Source: an uncultured Lachnospiraceae bacterium
GTDB lineage: Bacteria > Bacillota > Clostridia > Lachnospirales > Lachnospiraceae
Length of the DNA: 5,080 bases
Reading direction: 5' to 3'
NCBI GenBank assembly: GCA_958422845.1
Contig: CATZPU010000113.1
Span: 1 to 5,080 of the forward strand
Shown: piece after piece, positions 1 to 5,029 of the stretch
Layout of the letters: the number at the start of each line of letters is the position of its first letter
Numbering within the stretch: position 1 is the first letter of the stretch
Program-made: the position numbers and the translations under genes
Notes under the pieces: model-generated
What the model saw: only the letters and a program-made list of their open reading frames with translations
The model's database searches: none
Told to the model about the DNA's origin: nothing

Positions 1-32
1 AGCTGATGAAATACCGGAAAGAAATTTTGTGA
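1..32 (+). CDS. Possible 3' end of an upstream gene (partial)
   Basis: In frame 3 the sequence reads Leu-Met-Lys-Tyr-Arg-Lys-Glu-Ile-Leu and stops at TGA 30-32. This would be the last few codons of a gene entering from the left. In related Clostridia the gene before this kind of phosphoesterase is often the RdgB/HAM1 XTP/dITP diphosphatase, but ten codons are too few to identify it. Frame 2 is also open from the window edge straight into the phosphoesterase, so an N-terminal extension of that gene is the alternative reading. The call rests on the tidy overlap of this TGA with the alternative GTG start at 29. Confidence 0.3.
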   Translation, partial: LMKYRKEIL

Positions 33-49
33 AAGAGGTCGTGGATAAG

Positions 50-526
50 ATGAAGGTTCTTGTTATGAGCGACACGCACGGGCGTGAGAGAAATGTGGAA
101 AAGGTGCTGAAACGCGAGGGAATGCCGGATTATGTGCTCCATCTCGGCGATTCGGAAGACAGCGGGGCGTATTTGAGGGGAATTTTAACGTGTCCGCTTG
201 AGATAGTCGCGGGGAACTGTGATTTTTTCTGCGATCTGCCCAAAGAGATCGTGACAGAAATAGGCGGAGTGCGCGTGCTGATGGCGCACGGCCACTGTCA
301 TTTCGTTGCGCTCGGACTGCGCGATCTCGCGGAGGCGGCGCGGGTAAACGGATGCAGCGTGGCGATGTTCGGGCATACGCACCGTCCGCTGATCGAGGAG
401 GTCGCAGGGATCACGGTGATCAATCCGGGAAGCCTCTCCTTTCCGCGTCAGGACGGACGCCGGCCGAGCTACATCGTGATGGAGGTACAGGACGGGCGCG
501 CGTTGTATGAGATTAGATATATATGA
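50..526 (+). CDS. YfcE/MJ0936-family metallophosphoesterase
   Basis: A 158-residue cytoplasmic phosphodiesterase of the small calcineurin-like YfcE/MJ0936 family. Members hydrolyse phosphodiester bonds in vitro using a two-metal centre; the physiological substrate is usually unknown. All metal-binding motifs are present, numbered from the ATG at 50: SDTHG (Asp8, His10), HLGD (Asp34), AGNCD (Asn56), HGH (His80, His82) and FGHTH (His109, His111). The family's C-terminal INPGSLSFPR follows. The length is normal. I chose ATG 50 because the first beta strand in this family begins directly as MKxLVxSDTHG. GTG 29, seven codons upstream, has a better-spaced purine-rich site (GGAAAG 16-21) and would overlap an upstream TGA, so it remains possible. 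Codons are rich in gcg and cgc, unlike the ribosomal genes downstream. No T-rich intrinsic terminator follows. The family assignment is firm; the exact start is less so. Confidence 0.93.
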   Translation: MKVLVMSDTHGRERNVEKVLKREGMPDYVLHLGDSEDSGAYLRGILTCPLEIVAGNCDFFCDLPKEIVTEIGGVRVLMAHGHCHFVALGLRDLAEAARVNGCSVAMFGHTHRPLIEEVAGITVINPGSLSFPRQDGRRPSYIVMEVQDGRALYEIRYI

Positions 527-532
527 AACAAT

Positions 533-623
533 GTGTAATAGTTCAGCCATTACGCCGCAGACACGTCCTACGGACTCCTCGCCGCTTCGCAGCTTTAGTC
601 TGCGCCTATGGCAGAGTGCCATA
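533..623. repeat. Compact multi-hairpin intergenic element (candidate dispersed repeat)
   Basis: Five inverted repeats are packed into 91 bp just after the phosphoesterase stop. The first is GTGTAAT 533-539 with ATTACGC 549-555, which contains one G-T pair. An outer stem, CGCAGAC 556-562 with GTCTGCG 598-604, encloses two small hairpins. These are GTCC 565-568 with GGAC 572-575, and GCCGC 581-585 with GCAGC 589-593, which has one C/A mismatch around a TTC loop. The last is a perfect 7-bp stem, TATGGCA 607-613 with TGCCATA 617-623. The enclosed part would fold as a three-way junction in RNA or single-stranded DNA. No reading frame here looks coding, and no T-tract follows as a terminator would need. 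The layout resembles REP-like or MITE-like intergenic elements. Recurrence elsewhere in the genome is inferred, not shown. Confidence 0.55.
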
Positions 624-656
624 TGTCAAAAATGTTCGCATACCGTATAAAAAGTC

Positions 657-686
657 TTGACTTCCGCACGCTTACTGTGCTAAACT
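657..686 (+). promoter_or_regulatory. Sigma-A-type promoter for rpmG-secE-nusG
   Basis: TTGACT at 657-662 matches the -35 consensus in five of six positions. TAAACT at 681-686 is a fair -10, 18 bp away, and TG at 678-679 gives an extended -10 (TGcTAAACT). The stretch just upstream is A/T-rich (646-653). Transcription would start near 692-694, giving an rpmG leader of about 90 nt. It is the best promoter match in the window and sits where the ribosomal and secretion cluster needs one. Confidence 0.75.
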
Positions 687-723
687 GAACAGGCGTATGG
701 AAGCAGGCTTTTTTTTTGTGCCT

Positions 724-750
724 AAAACAAAAAACGGCAGCGTGCTGCCG
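724..750. promoter_or_regulatory. GC-rich leader hairpin with flanking A-tract
   Basis: CGGCAGC 735-741 pairs perfectly with GCTGCCG 744-750 across a 2-nt gap, effectively a tight hairpin in the rpmG leader. The A-rich tract 724-734 sits on its 5' side. Read on the plus strand there is no U-run after the stem, so it is not a terminator for rpmG. Read on the minus strand, the stem is followed by six T, one G and four T, which has the form of an intrinsic terminator for leftward transcription. A nine-T run at 709-717 lies just upstream and could pair with the A-tract. The function is unknown: transcript stabilisation, antisense termination or leader switching are all possible. Confidence 0.5.
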
Positions 751-784
751 GACACGATAAACATAAGAGAGCGAGGTGGAAGTT

Positions 785-934
785 GTGCGTGTAAGAATCA
801 CATTGGCATGTACTGAGTGTAAGCAGCGTAATTACAACATGACAAAGGATAAGAAAACTCATCCGGACAGAATGGAAACAAAGAAATACTGTCGTTTCTG
901 CAGAACACACACATTACACAAAGAAACGAAATAA
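785..934 (+). CDS. rpmG: 50S ribosomal protein L33
   Basis: A 49-residue protein matching bacterial L33, a component of the large ribosomal subunit located near the E site. It starts [18 protein letters not shown] and ends [10 protein letters not shown], the expected length and termini for this family. Cys9, Cys12, Cys36 and Cys39 form two CxxC pairs, so this is the zinc-binding (C+) form. Such forms are often paired in the genome with a cysteine-less paralogue used under zinc limitation. The start is GTG 785, set by AGGTGG at 774-779 five bases upstream; no in-frame ATG gives a full-length L33. It is the first gene after the promoter at 657-686 and lies 30 bp before secE, the standard Firmicutes order. 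It is short enough to be missed by length-filtered gene callers. Confidence 0.96.
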   Translation: MRVRITLACTECKQRNYNMTKDKKTHPDRMETKKYCRFCRTHTLHKETK

Positions 935-964
935 TCGGTAGATTCGTGCAAAGGAAGTGAAGGT

Positions 965-1174
965 ATGGCAGAAAAAACTGAAAAAGGTTTGAAAAAAAGC
1001 TGGTTCGAGGGCTTAAAGGCGGAGTTTAAGAAGATCGTCTGGCCGGATCAGAAATCGCTGGTGAAGCAGACCGGTGCCGTAGTTGCCGTTTCTATCGTAC
1101 TTGGAATGATTATTGCCATTCTGGACTTTGTGTTTAAGTATGGTGTTGACATTCTGGTAAACATCAGTTTCTAA
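965..1174 (+). CDS. secE: Preprotein translocase subunit SecE
   Basis: A 69-residue single-span SecE, the essential clamp subunit that embraces SecY in the SecYEG protein-conducting channel of the cytoplasmic membrane. The N-terminus is lysine-rich and amphipathic (FEGLKAEFKKIVWP, about residues 14-27) and ends in the conserved Trp26-Pro27. One hydrophobic helix follows (about residues 35-57), then a short tail. The length is typical of Gram-positive SecE, which lacks the two extra helices of the E. coli protein. Purine-rich GGAAG 953-957 precedes ATG 965. It lies 30 bp after rpmG and 24 bp before nusG, consistent with one transcript. No tRNA-Trp gene lies between rpmG and secE, as is seen in some Clostridia. 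Confidence 0.96.
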   Translation: MAEKTEKGLKKSWFEGLKAEFKKIVWPDQKSLVKQTGAVVAVSIVLGMIIAILDFVFKYGVDILVNISF

Positions 1175-1198
1175 AAGAAGTGAGGACAGGGTGATTGT

Positions 1199-1714
1199 AT
1201 GGCAGAAGCTAACTGGTATGTAGCTCATACGTATTCTGGGTATGAGAACAAGGTAAAAGCCAACATCGAGAAGACGATTGAAAACAGACATCTGGAGGAT
1301 CAGATTCTGGAGGTTCGAGTGCCGCTTCAGGATGTTGTCGAAGTCAAAAATGGCGTGCAGAAAACAGTTCAGAAAAAGATGTTCCCTGGCTATGTGCTTC
1401 TCAATATGGTGATGAATGACGATACGTGGTACGTGGTCAGAAACACGCGCGGCGTTACGGGATTCGTCGGTCCGGGCTCCAAGCCGGTTCCGCTCACAGA
1501 GACGGAGATGTTCAATCTCGGCATTCAGGCGACCAATATGGAAGTCGAGTTCGCTGAGGGCGATATGGTCACTGTGACTGGCGGCGTATGGAAGGATACA
1601 GTCGGAGTCATTCAGGCTGTCAATCAGGGCAAGCAGAGCGTTACAATCAATGTTGAACTGTTCGGTCGTGAAACACCGGTAGAAATAAGTTTCACAGAAA
1701 TCAGAAAAATGTGA
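1199..1714 (+). CDS. nusG: Transcription termination/antitermination factor NusG
   Basis: A 171-residue NusG, the Spt5-family factor that binds the RNA polymerase clamp, modulates pausing and links transcription to Rho or the ribosome. The NGN domain covers about residues 1-115 and shows WYVAHTYSGYE near the start, FPGYVLL in the middle and WYVVRNTRGVTGFVG at the RNA-polymerase-binding surface. The KOW domain occupies the last 55 or so residues (EGDMVTVTGGVWKDTVGVI onward), with the usual ELFGRETPVE core. The length is normal with no extra inserted domain, so this is the housekeeping NusG, not a specialised paralogue. AGGGTGA at 1187-1193 serves as the ribosome binding site for ATG 1199. It follows secE by 24 bp. 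The gap of about 90 bp to rplK holds two RNA hairpins but no clear promoter or terminator. Confidence 0.97.
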   Translation: MAEANWYVAHTYSGYENKVKANIEKTIENRHLEDQILEVRVPLQDVVEVKNGVQKTVQKKMFPGYVLLNMVMNDDTWYVVRNTRGVTGFVGPGSKPVPLTETEMFNLGIQATNMEVEFAEGDMVTVTGGVWKDTVGVIQAVNQGKQSVTINVELFGRETPVEISFTEIRKM

Positions 1715-1734
1715 CAAAACGATAACTAACGAAC

Positions 1735-1756
1735 TCTCTTGACACAGATCAAGAGA
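1735..1756 (+). promoter_or_regulatory. 8-bp hairpin between nusG and rplK
   Basis: TCTCTTGA 1735-1742 pairs perfectly with TCAAGAGA 1749-1756 around the 6-nt loop CACAGA. No U-run follows, so it is not an intrinsic terminator. It ends one base before the proposed L1 site and would stack next to it in the rplK leader. It may be a processing or stabilising element or the outer part of the leader fold. The TTGACA inside it (1739-1744) has no usable -10. Confidence 0.5.
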
Positions 1757-1757
1757 C

Positions 1758-1790
1758 GTGGGAGGGAAGACGTACTCCCGACATTACCAC
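1758..1790 (+). promoter_or_regulatory. Candidate L1-binding autoregulatory leader of rplK
   Basis: GTGG 1758-1761 pairs with CCAC 1787-1790, and GGGA 1764-1767 pairs with TCCC 1776-1779. Between the two stems is an asymmetric internal loop: GA (1762-1763) on one side and GACATTA (1780-1786) on the other. The family is known to use one stem-asymmetric-loop-stem motif both in 23S rRNA (helices 76-78) and in L1 target mRNAs, and this fits that form. The closing CCAC lies two bases before AGGAGG, so bound L1 would cover the ribosome binding site. A rival pairing (GGGAG 1760-1764 with CTCCC 1775-1779) is also possible. A matching site precedes rplA. Confidence 0.65.
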
Positions 1791-1792
1791 AT

Positions 1793-1799
1793 AGGAGGT
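1793..1799 (+). promoter_or_regulatory. Shine-Dalgarno site that fixes the rplK start
   Basis: AGGAGGT is a full consensus site, eight to nine bases before ATG 1807. It overlaps an in-frame GTG at 1798, so that GTG cannot be the start served by it. Confidence 0.85.
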
Positions 1800-1806
1800 G
1801 CCTGAC

Positions 1807-2232
1807 ATGGCAAAGAAAGTAACAGGTTATATTAAATTACAGATTCCTGCTGGCAAAGCAACACCGGCTCCGCCAGTTGGTCCGGCTCTTGGACAGCACG
1901 GTGTAAACATTGTTCAGTTTACAAAAGAGTTCAACGCAAGAACAGCAGATAAGGGTGATCTGATCATCCCGGTAGTTATTACAGTATATGCAGACAGAAG
2001 CTTCAGCTTCATTACAAAGACTCCGCCTGCAGCAGTTCTTCTGAAGAAGGCATGCAACTTAAAGTCAGGTTCCGGAGCACCGAACAAGACAAAGGTAGCA
2101 ACGATCTCCAAGGACAAAGTAAGAGAGATCGCTGAGATGAAGATGCCGGATCTCAATGCAGGCAGCATTGAAGCAGCTATGAGCATGATCGCAGGTACAG
2201 CAAGAAGTATGGGAATTACAGTGGAGGAGTAG
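1807..2232 (+). CDS. rplK: 50S ribosomal protein L11
   Basis: A 141-residue L11, which binds 23S rRNA at the GTPase-associated centre with L10/L12. It is needed for factor binding and for RelA/Rel stringent signalling. The start is the canonical [20 protein letters not shown] followed by [14 protein letters not shown], including the Pro-rich hinge-side motif contacted by thiopeptide antibiotics. The RNA-binding C-terminal domain covers about residues 75-141 ([12 protein letters not shown], then the [12 protein letters not shown] end). The length is exactly that of the family. ATG 1807 is chosen over GTG 1798 because GTG lies inside the Shine-Dalgarno site and would add three atypical residues. 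Codons favour gca, aca, aag and aga, as expected for a highly expressed gene. It is preceded by a proposed L1-binding leader and separated from rplA by an unusual 185-bp spacer. Confidence 0.97.
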   Translation: MAKKVTGYIKLQIPAGKATPAPPVGPALGQHGVNIVQFTKEFNARTADKGDLIIPVVITVYADRSFSFITKTPPAAVLLKKACNLKSGSGAPNKTKVATISKDKVREIAEMKMPDLNAGSIEAAMSMIAGTARSMGITVEE

Positions 2233-2339
2233 AGCACTTAGCGAAAGTGAGCCGTAGGCGAAGCTTGAGATTAGTGCGAACCCGTTCGCGAACCTTAGCG
2301 AGCGCAAGCAAAGCGCAGCGAGAGCTTAGTTGAGCGAAC
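2232..2339. repeat. Repetitive palindrome-rich block between rplK and rplA
   Basis: This block is built from recurring short words. CTTAG occurs at 2237, 2294 and 2325; GCGAAC at 2276, 2288 and 2334; GAGC at 2232, 2249, 2300, 2322 and 2332. Pairings seen are CACTT 2235-2239 with AAGTG 2245-2249, GCACT 2234-2238 with AGTGC 2273-2277, GCGAAC 2276-2281 with GTTCGC 2284-2289, GCGC 2302-2305 with GCGC 2313-2316, and the perfect palindrome GTTCGCGAAC 2284-2293. It begins at the rplK stop codon. It is richer in G+C than the genes around it and encodes nothing convincing; the open frames on the minus strand are low-complexity Leu/Arg/Lys strings. It resembles short dispersed intergenic repeats that I recall from Lachnospiraceae genomes. 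Genome-wide recurrence is not testable here. Confidence 0.55.
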
Positions 2340-2373
2340 ATACCCGAATTTTTGTAAACGTAAGAACAAACAA

Positions 2374-2401
2374 GTGGGAGGGCAATCCCCGCAAACACCA
2401 C
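2374..2401 (+). promoter_or_regulatory. Candidate L1-binding autoregulatory site of rplA
   Basis: This repeats the design of the rplK leader. GTGG 2374-2377 pairs with CCAC 2398-2401, and GGG 2380-2382 pairs with CCC 2388-2390. The internal loop is GA (2378-2379) against GCAAACA (2391-2397), again seven nucleotides with G at position 1 and A at positions 4 and 7. The first nine bases, GTGGGAGGG, are identical to the rplK site, while the apical loop differs in sequence and length. CCAC is one base from AGGAGG 2403-2408, which serves ATG 2418. Binding of L1 here would block translation of its own gene. Confidence 0.62.
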
Positions 2402-2417
2402 CAGGAGGTTATTTAAT

Positions 2418-3110
2418 ATGAAAAGAGGAAAGAAATACGCAGAGGCTGCAAAGGCAATCGACCGTACAGTTCTCTACGATGTAAACGACGCTATTGCACT
2501 GGCTAAGAAGTCAGCAGTAGCAAAATTTGATGAGACAATCGAAGCTCATATCAGAACAGGCTGCGATGGACGTCACGCTGACCAGCAGATCCGTGGTGCG
2601 GTAGTACTTCCGCACGGAACAGGTAAGAAGGTTCGCGTTCTTGTATTCGCTAAGAATGCAAAGGCTGACGAAGCTCTTGCAGCTGGCGCTGAGTACGTAG
2701 GCGCTGAGGAGCTGATTCCGAAGATCCAGAACGAGGGATGGCTGGATTTTGACGTAGTAGTAGCTACGCCGGATATGATGGGCGTTGTAGGTCGTCTGGG
2801 ACGTATCCTTGGACCGAAGGGACTTATGCCGAACCCGAAGGCAGGTACGGTTACAATGGACGTAACAAAGGCTGTCAACGACATTAAGGCTGGTAAGATT
2901 GAATACAGATTGGACAAGACAAATATCATTCACGTGCCAATTGGTAAGGCTTCTTTCACAGAGGAGCAGTTAACGGACAACTTCCAGACGCTTATTGAAG
3001 CAATCCTTAAGGCAAGACCGTCAGCACTGAAAGGTCAGTATCTTAGAAGCGTAACAATCGCTCCGACGATGGGACCTGGAATCAAGCTGAACACAACAAA
3101 GCTTGCATAA
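2418..3110 (+). CDS. rplA: 50S ribosomal protein L1
   Basis: A 230-residue L1, the protein of the mobile L1 stalk of the large subunit, which helps move deacylated tRNA out of the E site. In many bacteria it also represses its own operon by binding mRNA. Domain I is formed by the two ends of the chain (about 1-67 and 160-230); domain II lies between. Recognisable segments are [38 protein letters not shown] and the C-terminal [10 protein letters not shown]. The usual VDPR before the first segment reads CDGR here, a variant I associate with Lachnospiraceae. The length is normal. AGGAGG 2403-2408 sits nine bases before ATG 2418. It is the last gene of the cluster, followed at once by a strong terminator instead of rplJ-rplL. 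Confidence 0.97.
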   Translation: MKRGKKYAEAAKAIDRTVLYDVNDAIALAKKSAVAKFDETIEAHIRTGCDGRHADQQIRGAVVLPHGTGKKVRVLVFAKNAKADEALAAGAEYVGAEELIPKIQNEGWLDFDVVVATPDMMGVVGRLGRILGPKGLMPNPKAGTVTMDVTKAVNDIKAGKIEYRLDKTNIIHVPIGKASFTEEQLTDNFQTLIEAILKARPSALKGQYLRSVTIAPTMGPGIKLNTTKLA

Positions 3111-3124
3111 TAAATTGCACAACG

Positions 3125-3159
3125 AAAATCCCCGAAGGTACGCGCTTCGGGGATTTTTT
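3125..3159 (+). terminator. Rho-independent terminator after rplA
   Basis: AAAATCCCCGAAG 3125-3137 pairs over 13 bp with CTTCGGGGATTTT 3145-3157 around a 7-nt loop, and the T-run 3154-3159 follows. The stem core CCCCGAAG/CTTCGGGG is perfect. It starts 15 bases after the rplA stop and ends the ribosomal cluster. The A-run on its 5' side could let it also work weakly in the reverse direction. Confidence 0.95.
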
Positions 3160-3184
3160 GGCTATAGGAAAGAATAAAGAAACT

Positions 3185-5029
3185 ATGAAAATGCAGGAAA
3201 GAGATGTGAAAACGAAACATAGAAAATTAAAGCTTATCATTCAATTTTTTACAGGTGCAAAACGGTATTTTGCGGCGGCGATCGCAGCATCTTTTTTGAT
3301 GACCGTGCTCAATTCGTTTACCCCGCAGATATTCCGCTTTACGATCGACGAGGTGCTTGGAGGAGGCGGCTATCCATATCTGGCAGAGCATTTGTGGGCG
3401 ATCGCGCTCGTACTGATCGCCGTAGAGCTTTTGTCCGGTATCTCTATGTTTATATGCAAATACGATACGGCAAAGGCAGGGGAAAACTTTGCGCAGAATC
3501 TGAGAAACACATTATTTGGACATGTACAGAAGCTGCCGATGAGCTGGCATGACAAAAATCAGACAGGCGATATTATACAGCGCTGTACTTCGGACGTAGA
3601 GGTGATCCGAGGCTTTGTCGTGACGCAGCTCCTTGAGGTATTTCGTACGACTTTTCTCGTCGTGGTGTCCTTTACAGTGATGCTTTCGATGAATGTGAAG
3701 CTTTCTCTCGTCGTGCTGCTCTTCGTTCCGGTAGTCGTGATCTATTCGGCAGTGTTTTACCGGATGATCGCAAAGCGGTTTCAGTATGCGGACGAAGCAG
3801 AGGGAGAGCTGTCGACCGTCGTGCAGGAAAATGCGACAGGCGTGCGTGTTGTGCGGGCATTCGGCAGAGAAAAGTTTGAGATGGACCGCTTTCGGGAGAA
3901 AAATGACATCTTTGCAAAACTGTGGATCAGGCTCGGAACACTTTCTGGGCTGTACTGGGGCGTAGGCGATCTAATCACGGGGCTTCAGGTAGTCACTGTG
4001 ATCGTGCTCGGCGCAGTTGAGGCGGTTCACGGCAACATCACAGTCGGAGAATTTGTGGCGTTTGCCTCATACAATACGACGCTTGTGTGGCCGATCCGCG
4101 GACTGGGACGTATTCTGTCCGATATGAGTAAGGCCGGCGTATCTTTCGAGCGTGTCGATTACATTCTGGGCGCAGAAGAAGAAGCGTACCGCGAGGAAGA
4201 TGCAAAGCAGTCGGTACAGCGGAATAGCAGCGGTGAAGCATCAGAAAATCAGCTTGCAGGGGACATTGTATTCTCGCATGTGAATTTCGGATACGAGGGC
4301 GGTCAGCAGGTGCTTTCGGATATTGATTTTACGATTCCAAAAGGAACGACTTTCGGCATATTAGGCGGTACGGGAAGCGGCAAATCGACGATCGTACAGC
4401 TTTTGACGCGGCTTTATGAGCTGGGCGAAGATGGAGGCAGCATCTGTATCGGAGGACGCGATATCCGCGATATTCCGCACGAAGAGCTGCGGAAAAATAT
4501 TGGCTTTGTATTACAGGAACCGTTTCTGTATTCCCGCACGATCGGAGAAAATATCGCAGCTTCGCGCCCCGATGCCACGATGGAGGAAATCAGGCAGGCG
4601 GCGCGGACGGCGTGCGTGGATGACGCGATCATGGGCTTTGCGGACGGATACGATACGCTCGTGGGCGAGCGCGGCGTGACGCTTTCAGGCGGACAGCGTC
4701 AGAGAGTCGCGATCGCACGGATGCTTTTGCAGAAAGCGCCGATCATGGTGTTTGACGATTCGCTCTCGGCGGTAGATTCCGAGACGGATTCCCTGATACG
4801 AAAGGCGCTGAAAGAGCGGATGAAGGATGCGACCGTGATCCTGATCTCGCACCGCATTACGACGCTGATGGGCGCGTCGAATATCTTGGTACTCTCAGGC
4901 GGCAGGATCGCGCAGCTCGGAACACATCACGAGCTGATTGCGCAGGACGGTATTTATAAACGAATTTATGAGATTCAGATGAGTCACGACGACAGAAGGG
5001 AGGTGGCACAGGAAAATGGCAGCTTATGA
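3185..5029 (+). CDS. ABC exporter half-transporter, degenerate Walker B type
   Basis: A 614-residue membrane protein with an N-terminal six-helix exporter domain fused to a C-terminal ATPase domain (type IV ABC exporter). Such proteins pump drugs, lipids or peptides outward; the substrate cannot be told here. Hydrophobic stretches lie at about 27-47, 70-90, 145-192 (two spans) and 255-303 (two spans). A polar linker rich in Glu, Ser and Gln (about 330-360) leads into the ATPase. Motifs are Walker A GGTGSGKST 394-402, Q-loop Gln444, signature LSGGQ 500-504, Walker B MVFDD with Asp524, and H-loop His556. The catalytic Glu after Walker B is replaced by Asp525, typical of one half of heterodimers such as TM287/288 or BmrCD. 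ATG 3185 is chosen, with AGGAAAG 3166-3172 upstream at a rather long spacing; ATG 3191 is possible. The TTG at 3158 lies in the terminator. No clear promoter is visible. The gene overlaps the next by 14 bp. Confidence 0.92.
   Translation: MKMQERDVKTKHRKLKLIIQFFTGAKRYFAAAIAASFLMTVLNSFTPQIFRFTIDEVLGGGGYPYLAEHLWAIALVLIAVELLSGISMFICKYDTAKAGENFAQNLRNTLFGHVQKLPMSWHDKNQTGDIIQRCTSDVEVIRGFVVTQLLEVFRTTFLVVVSFTVMLSMNVKLSLVVLLFVPVVVIYSAVFYRMIAKRFQYADEAEGELSTVVQENATGVRVVRAFGREKFEMDRFREKNDIFAKLWIRLGTLSGLYWGVGDLITGLQVVTVIVLGAVEAVHGNITVGEFVAFASYNTTLVWPIRGLGRILSDMSKAGVSFERVDYILGAEEEAYREEDAKQSVQRNSSGEASENQLAGDIVFSHVNFGYEGGQQVLSDIDFTIPKGTTFGILGGTGSGKSTIVQLLTRLYELGEDGGSICIGGRDIRDIPHEELRKNIGFVLQEPFLYSRTIGENIAASRPDATMEEIRQAARTACVDDAIMGFADGYDTLVGERGVTLSGGQRQRVAIARMLLQKAPIMVFDDSLSAVDSETDSLIRKALKERMKDATVILISHRITTLMGASNILVLSGGRIAQLGTHHELIAQDGIYKRIYEIQMSHDDRREVAQENGSL

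Noticed and set aside
533..623. tRNA-like cloverleaf, with GTTCAGCC resembling a T-loop
   Set aside because: There is no acceptor stem, no anticodon arm of proper geometry and no conserved D-loop positions; the stems are in the wrong order.
935..964. tRNA-Trp between rpmG and secE, as in some Clostridia
   Set aside because: The gap is only 30 bp, too short for a tRNA gene.
1013..1717. Long minus-strand open frame of 234 codons opposite secE and nusG
   Set aside because: It lies entirely over two clearly identified genes, and its translation shows no domain or motif; it is a shadow frame.
1739..1767. TTGACA at 1739-1744 as a -35 box of an rplK promoter
   Set aside because: The expected -10 position about 17 bp downstream is GAGGGA, not A/T-rich, and the hexamer is part of a perfect hairpin.
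1798..1806. GTG at 1798 as the rplK start, giving a three-residue longer L11
   Set aside because: The GTG overlaps the AGGAGG Shine-Dalgarno site itself, and L11 proteins begin MAKKV, which ATG 1807 gives with correct spacing.
2216..2401. Minus-strand open frame of 61 codons over the rplK-rplA spacer
   Set aside because: The translation is a low-complexity Leu/Arg/Lys string produced by the repeat words, with no ribosome binding site and no family resemblance.
3158..3184. TTG at 3158 as the ABC exporter start
   Set aside because: It lies in the T-run of the rplA terminator and has no ribosome binding site; ATG 3185 or 3191 is better placed.
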